From: Lepidurus packardi
Lineage: Eukaryota; Arthropoda; Branchiopoda; Notostraca; Triopsidae
Reading direction: 5' to 3'
Assembly: GCA_023053545.1 (NCBI GenBank)
Contig: JAKZAN010000148.1
Coordinates: forward strand, 1-64,000
Length of the DNA: 64,000 nt
The notes beneath the pieces were generated by a model. The model saw only the letters and a program-made list of their open reading frames with translations. It ran no database searches and was not told the origin of the DNA. The position numbers and the translations under genes were made by a program. Below are positions 1 through 10,800 of the stretch, piece after piece; the first letter of the stretch is position 1; the number at the start of each line of letters is the position of its first letter.

Positions 1-356
1 CATTCCGTAAGGAATAAATCCAGTCCGTAAGGAATTGATATAACCCGTAAGGAATTAATTCAGTCCGTTAGGATTTAATTCAGTCCGTAATGAATTAATT
101 CAGTCCGTAAGTTGTTAATTCAGTCCGTAAGTAATTAATTCAGTCCGTAAGGAAATAATTCTGTCCCCAAGGAATTAATTCAGTCCGTAAGGAATTAAAT
201 AGGGCCGTAAGGAACTAATTCTGTCTGTAAGGAATTAAATCTGGCCGTAAGGAATTAATTCAGTCTGTATTGAACTAATTCAGTCTGTAAGGAATTAATT
301 CAGTCCGTAACGAATTAATTAAGTCCGTAATGGATTAATTAAGTCTGTAATGAATT
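1..356. repeat. Higher-order copy, partner at 2064-2419
   Basis: The run of monomer variants from 1 to about 356 reappears at about 2064-2419, an offset of 2063 bp. Shared diagnostic variants include GATATAACCCG, CCGTTAGGATTT, TCTGTCCCCAAGG and AATAGGGCCG, in the same order. Shared order of rare variants is the sign of duplication of a multi-monomer block rather than of single monomers. Confidence 0.85.
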
Positions 357-960
357 ATTTCAGTCCGTAAGAAATTAATTCAGTCCGTAAGGAATTAGTT
401 CAGTCCGTAAGGAATTAATTCAGCCCGTAATGAATTAATTCAGTCCGTAATTAATTAATTCAGTCTGTAAGGAATTAAATCAGGCCGTAAGGAATTAATT
501 CAGTCCGTAAGGAATTAATTTAGTCCGTAAAGAATTAATTCAGTACGTAAGTAATTAATTCAGTCCGGAAGGAATTAACTAAGTACGTAGGAATTAATTC
601 AGTCCGTACGGAATTAATTCAGTCCATAAGGAATTAAATCAGGCCGTAAAGAATTAATTCAGTCCGTAAGGATTTAATTCTGTCCGTAATGAATTAATTC
701 AGTCCGTAAGGAATTAATTGAGTCCGTAAGGAATTAATTCATTAAATAAGGAATTCAATCCTAAAGCATTAATTCAGTCCGTAAGGAATTAATTCAGTCC
801 GTAAGGAATTAATTCAGTCCGTAAGGAATTAATTCAGTCCGTAAGGAATTAATTAAGTCCGTAAGAAATTAATTCAGCCCGTAAGGAATTAATTCAGTAA
901 ATAAGGAGTTCAATCCTAAAGAATTAATTCAGTAAGTAAGGAATTAATTCAGTCCGTAAT

Positions 961-2102
961 GAATTAAAAAAGTCCGTAGTGAATTAATTAAGTCCGTAAG
1001 GAATTAATTCAGTACGTATAGAATTAATTCAGTCCGGAAAGAATTAATTCAGTCCGTAAAGAATCAATTCAGTACGTAAGGAATTAATTCAGTCCGAAAT
1101 GAATTAAATAAGTCCGTAATGGAGTAATTAAGTCTGTAATGAATTATTTCAGTCCGTAAGAAATTAATTCAGTCCGTAAGGAATTAGTTCAGTCCGTAAG
1201 GAATTAATTCAGCCCGTAATGAATTAATTCAGTCCGTAATTAAATTAAGTCCGTAATAAATTAATTAAGTCCGTAATGGATTAATTAAGTCCGTAATGAA
1301 TTAATTCATTCCGTAAGAAATTAATTCAGTTCGTAAGGAATTAATTCAGTCCGTATGGAATTAATTCAGTCCGTAAGGAATTAATTCATTCCGTAAGGAA
1401 TTAATTCAGTCCGTAAGGAATTGATATAATCCGTAAGGAATTTATAAAGTCAGTAAGGAATTAATTCAGTCCGTAAGGAATTAATTAAGTCCGTAAGGAA
1501 TTAATTCAGTCCGTAAGGAATTAATTCAGTCCGTAATTAATTAATTAAGTCCGTAAGAAATTAATTCAGTCCGTAAGGAATTAATTCAGTCGGTAAGGAA
1601 TTAGTTACGTCCGTATGGAATTAATTCAGTCCGTAATGAATTAAAAAAGTCCGTAGTGAATTAATTAAGTCCGTAAGGAATTAATTCAGTACGTATAGAA
1701 TTAATTCAGTCCGGAAAGAATTAATTCAGTCCGTAAAGAATCAATTCAGTACGTAAGGAATTAATTCAGTCCGAAATGAATTAAATAAGTCCGTAATGGA
1801 GTAATTAAGTCTGTAATGAATTATTTCAGTCCTTAAGAAATTAATTCAGTCCGTATGGAATTAGTTCAGTCCGTAAGGAATTAATTCAGCCCTTAATGAA
1901 TTAATTCAGTCCGTAATTAAATTAAGTCCGTAATGAATTAATTAAGTCCGTAATGGATTAATTAAGTCCGTAATGAATTAATTCATTCCGTATGAAATTA
2001 ATTCAGTTCGTAAGGAATTAATTCAGTCCGTATGGAATTAATTCAGTCCGTAAGGAATTAATTCATTCCGTAAGGAATAAATTCAGTCCGTAAGGAATTG
2101 AT
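961..2102. repeat. 677-bp offset higher-order repeat, two copies
   Basis: About 961-1425 matches about 1638-2102 at an offset of 677 bp. Shared landmarks are GAATTAAAAAAGTCCG, CAGTACGTATAG, GAATCAATTCAG and CCGTAATGGAGTAATT, in order. Copies differ by a few substitutions, so this exchange looks older than the 3271-bp duplication to its right. Confidence 0.85.
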
Positions 2103-3780
2103 ATAACCCGTAAGGAATTAATTCAGTCCGTTAGGATTTAATTCAGTCCGTAATGAATTAATTCAGTCCGTAAGTAGTTAATTCAGTCCGTAAGTAATTA
2201 ATTCAGTCCGTAAGGAAATAATTCTGTCCCCAAGGAATTAATTCAGTCCGTAAGGAATTAAATAGGGCCGTAAGGAACTAATTCTGTCTGTAAGGAATTA
2301 AATCTGGCCGTAAGGAATTAATTCAGTCTGTATTGAACTAATTCAGTCTGTAAGGAATTAATTCAGTCCGTAACGAATTAATTAAGTCCGTAATGGATTA
2401 ATTAAGTCTGTAATGAATTAATTCAGTTCGTAATGAATTAATTCAGTCTGTAATTAATTAATTCAGTCCGTATGGAATTAATTAAGTCCGTAAGGAAATA
2501 ATTTAGTCCGTAAATAATTAATTCAGTCTGTTAGGAATTAATTCAACCCGTAATGAATTAATTCAGTCCGTAATTAATTAACTCAGTCCGTAAGGAATTA
2601 ATTAAGTCCGTAAGGAATTAATTCAGTCCGTATGGGATTAATTCAGTCCGTAAGGAATTAATTCATTCCGTAATGAATTAATTCAGTCCGTAAGGAATTA
2701 ATTCAGTCCGTAAGGAATTAAATCAGGTCGTAAGGAACTAATTCTGTCTGTAAGGAATTAAATCAGGCCGTCAGGAATTAATTCAGTCCGTAAGGAATTA
2801 ATTCAGTCTGTAATGAACTAATTCAGGCTGTAAGGAATTAATTCAGTCCGTAAAGAATTAATTCAGTCCTTAATTAATTAATTCAGTCCGTAAGGAATTA
2901 ATTCAGTCCGTAAGGAATTAATTAAATCCGTATGGAGTTAATTCAGTCCGTAAGGAAATAATTAAGTCCGTAAGGAATTATTTCAGTCCGTAAGGGATTA
3001 TTTCAGTCCGTAAGGAATTAATTCAGTCCGTAAGGAATTAATTCAGTATGTAATGAATTCAATCAATCAGAAAGAATTAATTCAGTCCGTAAGGAATTAT
3101 TTCAGTCCGTAAGGGATTATTTCAGTCCGTAAGGAATTAATTCAGTCCGTAAGGAATTAATTCAGTAAGTAATGAATTAAATCAATCAGAAAAAATTAAT
3201 TCAGTCCGTAAGGAATTAATTCAGTCCGTAAGGAATTAATTTAGTCCGTACATAATTAATTCAGTACGTAAGTAATTTATTCAGTCCGGAAGGAATTAAT
3301 TCAGTACGTAGGAATTAATTCAGCCCATAAGGAATTAAATCAGGCCGTAAGGAATTAATTAAGTCCGTAAGGATTTAATTCAGTCCGTATGGAATTAATT
3401 CAGTCCGTAAGGAATTAATTCATTCCGTAATGAATTAATTCAGTCCGTAAGGAATTAATTCAGTCCGTAATGAATTAATTAAGTCCGTAATGGATTAATT
3501 AAGTCTGTAGTGAATTATTTCAGTCCGTAAGAAATTAATTCAGTCCGTAAGGAACTAATTCAGTCCGTAAGGAATTAATTAAGACCGTATGGAATTAATT
3601 CAGTCCGTAAGGAAATAATTAAGTCCGTAAGGAATTAATTCAGTCCGTAAGGAATTAATTCAGTCCGTAAGGAATTAATTCTTTCCGTAAGGAATTATTT
3701 CAGTCCGTAAGGATTTAATTCAGTCCGTAAGGAATTAATTCAGTCCGTAAGGAATTTTTTTTTTTTTTTTTATTTTATCC

Positions 3781-3805
3781 CGACGTAGGCTTTCGCCTAT
3801 TGTCG
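3781..3805 (-). other. GAAA-capped hairpin near the LINE 3' end, copy 1
   Basis: On the LINE strand, TAGGC and GCCTA pair across a GAAA loop, and outside a small AA/C bulge CGAC pairs with GTCG. The stem totals nine pairs and sits about 10 nt before the poly(A) tail. GAAA is a GNRA tetraloop, a stable RNA fold. Some LINE families use 3' stem-loops for recognition by their own RT; a role here is inference. Confidence 0.55.
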
Positions 3806-3871
3806 ATACCCTGCAAAATTACTCTTACATTGGAATTTGTTACTTTAAAAAATGAGGTACACCTGAGTACA

Positions 3872-3918
3872 GGGGGGGTAGAGGGGGGTAAAGGGGGAAG
3901 GGGGGAGGAGGGGGGAGG
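3872..3918 (+). other. G-run tract in LINE 3' UTR (G-quadruplex candidate), copy 1
   Basis: The plus strand carries five runs of five to seven G within 47 bp, separated by short A/T-containing spacers. This meets the usual four-run rule for G-quadruplex folding. On the LINE RNA strand it is C-rich, so a quadruplex would form on the DNA complement or in antisense RNA. It lies right after the ORF stop. Confidence 0.7.
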
Positions 3919-3921
3919 AAG

Positions 3922-4608
3922 TTACAATATTGCGGAAGCTGATTTTGCAAACTTTGCCAGGGTTGTATAGAGTCCGGGGTTTGTCAGTAAGGTTACTGCG
4001 TTAAAATGTAGCTTTAAGGAACTCAGCTTTCGGAGTAAAATTGCTCTTTCTTTATTCAGCTTTCGACAGTTGAAGAGAAGATGTGTGAGGTATTGTCTTG
4101 CCCGATCTTGGCAGGGGCATACGTCTGAATCACACTTCCCAATCCGCTTGAGGAAGGCCTTGGTCTGGAAATGTGTGGACCTCAATTGAATAATTGTAGA
4201 GATTATGCTTCTGGGCAGATTCACGTGAACAACACCACGCCAAGCAGGTGCTGCATGTAAGTCTTTAAGAGGACTGTTGACAGTGTCCCACCTGCTCTTC
4301 CACATACCAACAATCGCTTTTTCAATTTCGGAACGGGCATCTTTCAGGGTTCGTGGCGGGGTTAGCCAGATATCCGCTACCAATCTTCTTGTTCTTTCTT
4401 CGCACGATGCATATGTCTCATGTTTCGGGGATTCGGCACTGATCGGCCAGTTCTGCCACTTCCTATTTGCATAGCTTCGTAGAAGAATGAATTTTAATTT
4501 GAGATCGAAGGGTAGGAGACCGGTTTCGATTTCTAACGCTGCCATAGGAGAGGAGGGGAGTGCACCGGTAACTAACAACTGGCCCTTTCGATAAACTTGA
4601 GCCAGTCC
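3922..4608 (-). pseudogene. LINE ORF2 C-terminal fragment, copy 1
   Basis: About 228 residues are open from the truncated 5' edge to a TAA stop at 3922. No true start exists: the frame enters from the lost upstream part. The first residues carry the motif LLVTGALPSSPMAALE, the conserved segment just after the RT fingers and palm in many LINEs. The middle is basic and W-rich. A cysteine/histidine cluster, CPC then H then C (C-x-C-x9-H-x4-C), lies about 50 residues from the end and matches the C-terminal zinc-knuckle-like motif of Jockey, R1 and CR1-type ORF2 proteins. No RNase H domain is present between the two motifs. In full elements this protein nicks DNA and reverse-transcribes the RNA; here endonuclease and RT core are absent. 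Copy 1 has Tyr where copy 2 has Asp in the cluster loop; which is ancestral is unknown. Confidence 0.85.
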
Positions 4609-7027
4609 AAGGAATTAATTCAGTAAATAAGGAATTAAATCAGGCCGTAAGGAATTAATTCAGTCCGTAAGGAATTAATTCTGTCCGTAATGAATTAATT
4701 CATTCCGTAATAAATTAATTCAGTCCGTAAGGAATTAATTCAGTAAATAAGGAATTCAATCCTAAAGAATTTATTTATTCAGTCCGTAAGGAATTAATTC
4801 AGTCGATAAGGAATTAGTTACGTCCGTATGGAATTAATTCATTCCTTAAGGAATTAATTCAGTCCGTAATGAATTAATTAAGTTCGTAATGAATTAATTA
4901 AGTCCGTAAGGAATTAATTCAGTACGTATAGAATTAATTCAGTCCGGAAAGAATTAATTCAGTTCGTAAAGAATTAATTCAGCCCATAAGGAATTAAATC
5001 AGGCCGTAAGGAATTAATTCAGTCTGTAAGGAATTAATTCAACCCGTAATGAATTAATTCAGTCCGTAATTAATTAATTCAGTCCGTAATTAATTATTTC
5101 AGTCCGTAAGGAATTAACTCAGTCCGTAAGGAACTAATTCATTCCGTAATGAATTAATTCAGTCCGTAAGGAATTATTTCATTCCGTATTGAATTAATTA
5201 AGTCCGTAATGGAGTAATTAAGTCTGTAATGAATTAATTCAGTCCGTAAGAAATTAATTCAGTCCGTAAGGAATTAATTCAGTCCGTAAGGAACTAATTA
5301 AGTCCGTAAGGAATTAATTCAGTCCGTAAGGAATTAATTCAGTCCGTAAGGAATTAATTCAGTCCGTAAGGAATTAATTCATTCCGTAAAAAATTATTTC
5401 AGTCCGTAAGGAATTAATTCAGTCCGTAAGGAATTACATCATGCCGTAAGGAACTTATTCAGTCTAAAAGGAATTAAATCAGGCCGTAAGGAATTAATTC
5501 AGTCCGTAAGGAATTAATTCAGTCCGTAATGAATTAATTCAGTCCGTATGGAATTATTTCAGTCCGTATTGAATTAATTAAGTCCGTAATGGATTAATTA
5601 AGTCTGTAATGAATTAATTCATTCCGTAATAAATTAATTCAGTCCGTAAGGAATTAATTCAGTAAATAAGGAATTCAATCCTAAAGAATTAATTCAGTCC
5701 GTAAGGAATTAATTCAGTCGATAAGGAATTAGTTACGTCCGTATGGAATTAATTCATTCCTTAAGGAATTAATTCAGTCCGTAATGAATTAATTAAGTCC
5801 GTAATGTATTAATTAAGTCCGTAAGGAATTAATTCAGTACGTATAGAATTAATTCAGTCCGGAAAGAATTAATTCAGTTCGTAAAGAATTAATTCAGCCC
5901 ATAAGGAATTAAATCAGGCCGTAAGGAATTAATTCAGTCTGTAAGGAATTAATTCAACCCGTAATGAATTAATTCAGTCAGTAATTAATTAATTCAGTCC
6001 GTAAGGAACTAATTCATTCCGTAATGAATTAATTCAGTCCGTAAGGAATTATTTCATTCCGTATTGAATTAATTAAGTCCGTAATGGAGTAATTAAGTCT
6101 GTAATGACATAATTCAGTCAGTAAGAAATTAATTCAGTCCTTAATTAATTAATTCAGTCCGTAAGGAATTAATTCAGTCCGTAAGGAATTAATTAAATCC
6201 GTATGGAGTTAATTCAGTCCGTAAGGAAATAATTAAGTCCGTAAGGAATTATTTCAGTCCGTAAGGGATTATTTCAGTCCGTAAGGAATTAATTCAGTCC
6301 GTAAGGAATTAATTCAGTATGTAATGAATTCAATCAATCAGAAAGAATTAATTCAGTCCGTAAGGAATTATTTCAGTCCGTAAGGGATTATTTCAGTCCG
6401 TAAGGAATTAATTCAGTCCGTAAGGAATTAATTCAGTAAGTAATGAATTAAATCAATCAGAAAAAATTAATTCAGTCCGTAAGGAATTAATTCAGTCCGT
6501 AAGGAATTAATTTAGTCCGTACATAATTAATTCAGTACGTAAGTAATTTATTCAGTCCGGAAGGAATTAATTCAGTACGTAGGAATTAATTCAGCCCATA
6601 AGGAATTAAATCAGGCCGTAAGGAATTAATTAAGTCCGTAAGGATTTAATTCAGTCCGTATGGAATTAATTCAGTCCGTAAGGAATTAATTCATTCCGTA
6701 ATGAATTAATTCAGTCCGTAAGGAATTAATTCATTCCGTAATGAATTAATTAAGTCCGTAATGGATTAATTAAGTCTGTAGTGAATTATTTCAGTCCGTA
6801 AGAAATTAATTCAGTCCGTAAGGAACTAATTCAGTCCGTAAGGAATTAATTAAGACCGTATGGAATTAATTCAGTCCGTAAGGAAATAATTAAGTCCGTA
6901 AGGAATTAATTCAGTCCGTAAGGAATTAATTCAGTCCGTAAGGAATTAATTCTTTCCGTAAGGAATTATTTCAGTCCGTAAGGATTTAATTCAGTCCGTA
7001 AGGAATTAATTCAGTCCGTAAGGAATT
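4609..7027. repeat. 20-bp satellite between the LINE copies
   Basis: Continuous monomers with variants such as CAGTCGATAAGG, CATTCCTTAAGG and CAGTCTAAAAGG. A sub-block is repeated internally at about 915 bp (CAGTCGATAAGG at about 4800 and about 5715). It holds no gene. It spans the right part of duplication copy 1 and the left part of copy 2. Confidence 0.95.
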
Positions 7028-7051
7028 TTTTTTTTTTTTTTTATTTTATCC

Positions 7052-7076
7052 CGACGTAGGCTTTCGCCTATTGTCG
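7052..7076 (-). other. GAAA-capped hairpin near the LINE 3' end, copy 2
   Basis: Same nine-pair stem and GAAA loop as at 3781-3805, unchanged between copies. Confidence 0.55.
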
Positions 7077-7142
7077 ATACCCTGCAAAATTACTCTTACA
7101 TTGGAATTTGTTACTTTAAAAAATGAGGTACACCTGAGTACA

Positions 7143-7189
7143 GGGGGGGTAGAGGGGGGTAAAGGGGGAAGGGGGGAGGAGGGGGGAGG
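7143..7189 (+). other. G-run tract in LINE 3' UTR, copy 2
   Basis: Exact counterpart of 3872-3918: five G runs on the plus strand just beyond the LINE stop codon. Confidence 0.7.
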
Positions 7190-7192
7190 AAG

Positions 7193-7879
7193 TTACAATA
7201 TTGCGGAAGCTGATTTTGCAAACTTTGCCAGGGTTGTATAGAGTCCGGGGTTTGTCAGTAAGGTTACTGCGTTAAAATGTAGCTTTAAGGAACTCAGCTT
7301 TCGGAGTAAAATTGCTCTTTCTTTATTCAGCTTTCGACAGTTGAAGAGAAGATGTGTGAGGTCTTGTCTTGCCCGATCTTGGCAGGGGCATACGTCTGAA
7401 TCACACTTCCCAATCCGCTTGAGGAAGGCCTTGGTCTGGAAATGTGTGGACCTCAATTGAATAATTGTAGAGATTATGCTTCTGGGCAGATTCACGTGAA
7501 CAACACCACGCCAAGCAGGTGCTGCATGTAAGTCTTTAAGAGGACTGTTGACAGTGTCCCACCTGCTCTTCCACATACCAACAATCGCTTTTTCAATTTC
7601 GGAACGGGCATCTTTCAGGGTTCGTGGCGGGGTTAGCCAGATATCCGCTACCAATCTTCTTGTTCTTTCTTCGCACGATGCATATGTCTCATGTTTCGGG
7701 GATTCGGCACTGATCGGCCAGTTCTGCCACTTCCTATTTGCATAGCTTCGTAGAAGAATGAATTTTAATTTGAGATCGAAGGGTAGGAGACCGGTTTCGA
7801 TTTCTAACGCTGCCATAGGAGAGGAGGGGAGTGCACCGGTAACTAACAACTGGCCCTTTCGATAAACTTGAGCCAGTCC
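7193..7879 (-). pseudogene. LINE ORF2 C-terminal fragment, copy 2
   Basis: About 228 codons, open at the 5' edge and ending at a TAA at 7193. The TGALPSSPMAALE motif and the CPC...H...C cluster are as in copy 1; Asp replaces Tyr four residues before the H of the cluster. Neither copy has gained a stop or frame change, which fits a young insertion and a still younger duplication. There is no start codon of its own and no promoter, so no product is expected. Confidence 0.85.
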
Positions 7880-10800
7880 AAGGAATTAATTCAGTAAATA
7901 AGGAATTAAATCAGGCCGTAAGGAATTAATTCAGTCCGTAAGGAATTAATTCTGTCCGTAATGAATTAATTCATTCCGTAATAAATTAATTCAGTCCGTA
8001 AGGAATTAATTCAGTAAATAAGGAATTCAATCCTAAAGAATTTATTTATTCAGTCCGTAAGGAATTAATTCAGTCGATAAGGAATTAGTTACGTCCGTAT
8101 GGAATTAATTCATTCCTTAAGGAATTAATTCAGTCCGTAATGAATTAATTAAGTTCGTAATGAATTAATTAAGTCCGTAAGGAATTAATTCAGTACGTAT
8201 AGAATTAATTCAGTCCGGAAAGAATTAATTCAGTTCGTAAAGAATTAATTCAGCCCATAAGGAATTAAATCAGGCCGTAAGGAATTAATTCAGTCTGTAA
8301 GGAATTAATTCAACCCGTAATGAATTAATTCAGTCCGTAATTAATTAATTCAGTCCGTAATTAATTATTTCAGTCCGTAAGGAATTAACTCAGTCCGTAA
8401 GGAACTAATTCATTCCGTAATGAATTAATTCAGTCCGTAAGGAATTATTTCATTCCGTATTGAATTAATTAAGTCCGTAATGGAGTAATTAAGTCTGTAA
8501 TGAATTAATTCAGTCCGTAAGAAATTAATTCAGTCCGTAAGGAATTAATTCAGTCCGTAAGGAACTAATTAAGTCCGTAAGGAATTAATTCAGTCCGTAA
8601 GGAATTAATTCAGTCCGTAAGGAATTAATTCAGTCCGTAAGGAATTAATTCATTCCGTAAAAAATTATTTCAGTCCGTAAGGAATTAATTCAGTCCGTAA
8701 GGAATTACATCATGCCGTAAGGAACTTATTCAGTCTAAAAGGAATTAAATCAGGCCGTAAGGAATTAATTCAGTCCGTAAGGAATTAATTCAGTCCGTAA
8801 TGAATTAATTCAGTCCGTATGGAATTATTTCAGTCCGTATTGAATTAATTAAGTCCGTAATGGATTAATTAAGTCTGTAATGAATTAATTCATTCCGTAA
8901 TAAATTAATTCAGTCCGTAAGGAATTAATTCAGTAAATAAGGAATTCAATCCTAAAGAATTAATTCAGTCCGTAAGGAATTAATTCAGTCGATAAGGAAT
9001 TAGTTACGTCCGTATGGAATTAATTCATTCCTTAAGGAATTAATTCAGTCCGTAATGAATTAATTAAGTCCGTAATGTATTAATTAAGTCCGTAAGGAAT
9101 TAATTCAGTACGTATAGAATTAATTCAGTCCGGAAAGAATTAATTCAGTTCGTAAAGAATTAATTCAGCCCATAAGGAATTAAATCAGGCCGTAAGGAAT
9201 TAATTCAGTCTGTAAGGAATTAATTCAACCCGTAATGAATTAATTCAGTCAGTAATTAATTAATTCAGTCCGTAAGGAACTAATTCATTCCGTAATGAAT
9301 TAATTCAGTCCGTAAGGAATTATTTCATTCCGTATTGAATTAATTAAGTCCGTAATGGAGTAATTAAGTCTGTAATGACATAATTCAGTCAGTAAGAAAT
9401 TAATTCAGTCCGTAAGGAATTAATTCAGTCGATAAGGAATTAGTTACGTCCGTATGGAATTAATTCATTCCTTAAGGAATTAATTCAGTCCGTAATGAAT
9501 TAATTAAGTTCGTAATGAATTAATTAAGTCCGAAAGGAATTAATTCAGTACGTATAGAATTAATTCAGTCCGGAAAGAATTAATTCAGTTCGTAAAGAAT
9601 TAATTCAGCCCATAAGGAATTAAATCAGGCCGTAAGGAATTAATTCAGTCTGTAAGGAATTAATTCAACCCGTAATGAATTAATTCAGTCCGTAATTAAT
9701 TAATTCAGTCCGTAATTAATTAATTCAGTCCGTAAGGAATTAACTCAGTCCGTAAGGAACTAATTCATTCCGTAATGAATTAATTCAGTCCGTAAGGAAT
9801 TATTTCATTCCGTATTGAATTAATTAAGTCCGTAATGGAGTAATTAAGTCTGTAATGAATTAATTCAGTCCGTAAGAAATTAATTCAGTCCGTAAGGAAT
9901 TAATTCAGTCCGTAAGGAACTAATTAAGTCCGTAAGGAATTAATTCAGTCCGTAAGGAATTAATTCAGTCCGTAAGGAATTAATTCAGTCCGTAAGGAAT
10001 TAATTCATTCCGTAAAAAATTATTTCAGTCCGTAAGGAATTAATTCAGTCCGTAAGGAATTACATCATGCCGTAAGGAACTTATTCAGTCTAAAAGGAAT
10101 TAAATCAGGCCGTAAGGAATTAATTCAGTCCGTAAGGAATTAATTCAGTCCGTAATGAATTAATTCAGTCCGTATGGAATTATTTCAGTCCGTATTGAAT
10201 TAATTAAGTCCGTAATGGATTAATTAAGTCTGTAATGAATTAATTCATTCCGTAATAAATTAATTCAGTCCGTAAGGAATTAATTCAGTAAATAAGGAAT
10301 TCAATCCTAAAGAATTAATTCAGTCCGTAAGGAATTAATTCAGTCGATAAGGAATTAGTTACGTCCGTATGGAATTAATTCATTCCTTAAGGAATTAATT
10401 CAGTCCGTAATGAATTAATTAAGTCCGTAATGTATTAATTAAGTCCGTAAGGAATTAATTCAGTACGTATAGAATTAATTCAGTCCGGAAAGAATTAATT
10501 CAGTTCGTAAAGAATTAATTCAGCCCATAAGGAATTAAATCAGGCCGTAAGGAATTAATTCAGTCTGTAAGGAATTAATTCAACCCGTAATGAATTAAAT
10601 CAGTCAGTAATTAATTAATTCAGTCCGTAAGGAACTAATTCATTCCGTAATGAATTAATTCAGTCCGTAAGGAATTATTTCATTCCGTATTGAATTAATT
10701 AAGTCCGTAATGGAGTAATTAAGTCTGTAATGACATAATTCAGTCAGTAAGAAATTAATTCAGTCCGTAAGGAATTAATTCAGTCCGTAAGGTACTAATT

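Larger units (their letters stand above)
1..2860. repeat. 20-bp satellite array, block A (left edge)
   Basis: Tandem monomers of consensus CAGTCCGTAAGGAATTAATT fill this stretch and continue past the left edge. Point variants are common, for example CAGTCTGTAAGG, CAGTACGTA and TTGATATAA. A few monomers are longer composites with GAATTCAATCCTAAAG near 750 and 910. Each full monomer holds the palindrome GAATTAATTC, one CpG and at least one TAA. Twenty is not a multiple of three, so stops recur in every frame and no coding is possible. I see no gene, promoter or RNA gene here. What the array does, for example as pericentromere, cannot be told from sequence alone. Confidence 0.97.
3757..4608 (-). 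mobile_element. 5'-truncated non-LTR retrotransposon (LINE), copy 1
   Basis: On the minus strand this is the 3' end of a LINE: the C-terminal part of the reverse transcriptase ORF, a 3' UTR of about 150 bp, and a poly(A) tail seen as a T run of 15-17 at 3755-3771. The reading frame is open right to the 5' edge at about 4608, the usual 5' truncation of target-primed insertion. An AAGGAATT on each side (3749-3756 and 4609-4616) fits a short target-site duplication, and the 20-bp phase resumes correctly after it; within a satellite this cannot be proven. The family is best described as the Jockey/R1/I group of arthropod-type LINEs. It cannot move by itself. Confidence 0.9.
2861..6130. repeat. 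3271-bp tandem duplication, copy 1 (with LINE)
   Basis: This block, satellite plus embedded LINE plus satellite, is repeated directly after itself at 6131-9401. All landmarks are shifted by exactly 3271 bp, including the 17-T run, the LINE and the satellite variants on both sides. By eye I find only about two substitutions between copies: one in a satellite monomer near 3463/6734 and one in the LINE at 4093/7364. The copies are joined head to tail in register with the 20-bp repeat, as expected for unequal exchange. The edges are uncertain by a few tens of bases because of the repeat. Confidence 0.93.
7028..7879 (-). mobile_element. 5'-truncated LINE, copy 2 (duplicate of copy 1)
   Basis: Identical in layout to 3757-4608 and shifted by 3271 bp, with the same T run (7026-7042), same truncation point and same flanking satellite variants. 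It is therefore not an independent insertion but was copied together with its flanks. I see one base difference from copy 1. Confidence 0.92.
6131..9401. repeat. 3271-bp tandem duplication, copy 2 (with LINE)
   Basis: Second head-to-tail copy of the 2861-6130 block. Left and right junctions show the switch clearly: the variant run ending in CAGTCAGTAAGAAATT is followed by CCTTAATTAATT at the first junction and by CCGTAAGGAATT at the second. Near identity implies a very recent event, or an assembly artefact if not backed by long reads. Confidence 0.93.

Noticed and set aside
4277-4474. Small plus-strand reading frame over the LINE, and its twin at 7548-7745
   Set aside because: It lies antisense to the LINE frame, has no recognisable motif, and is best explained as a shadow of conserved LINE coding sequence.
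3757-7879. Two independent LINE insertions
   Set aside because: Truncation point, tail length and satellite flanks are the same in both, which independent insertions would not share; block duplication explains it.
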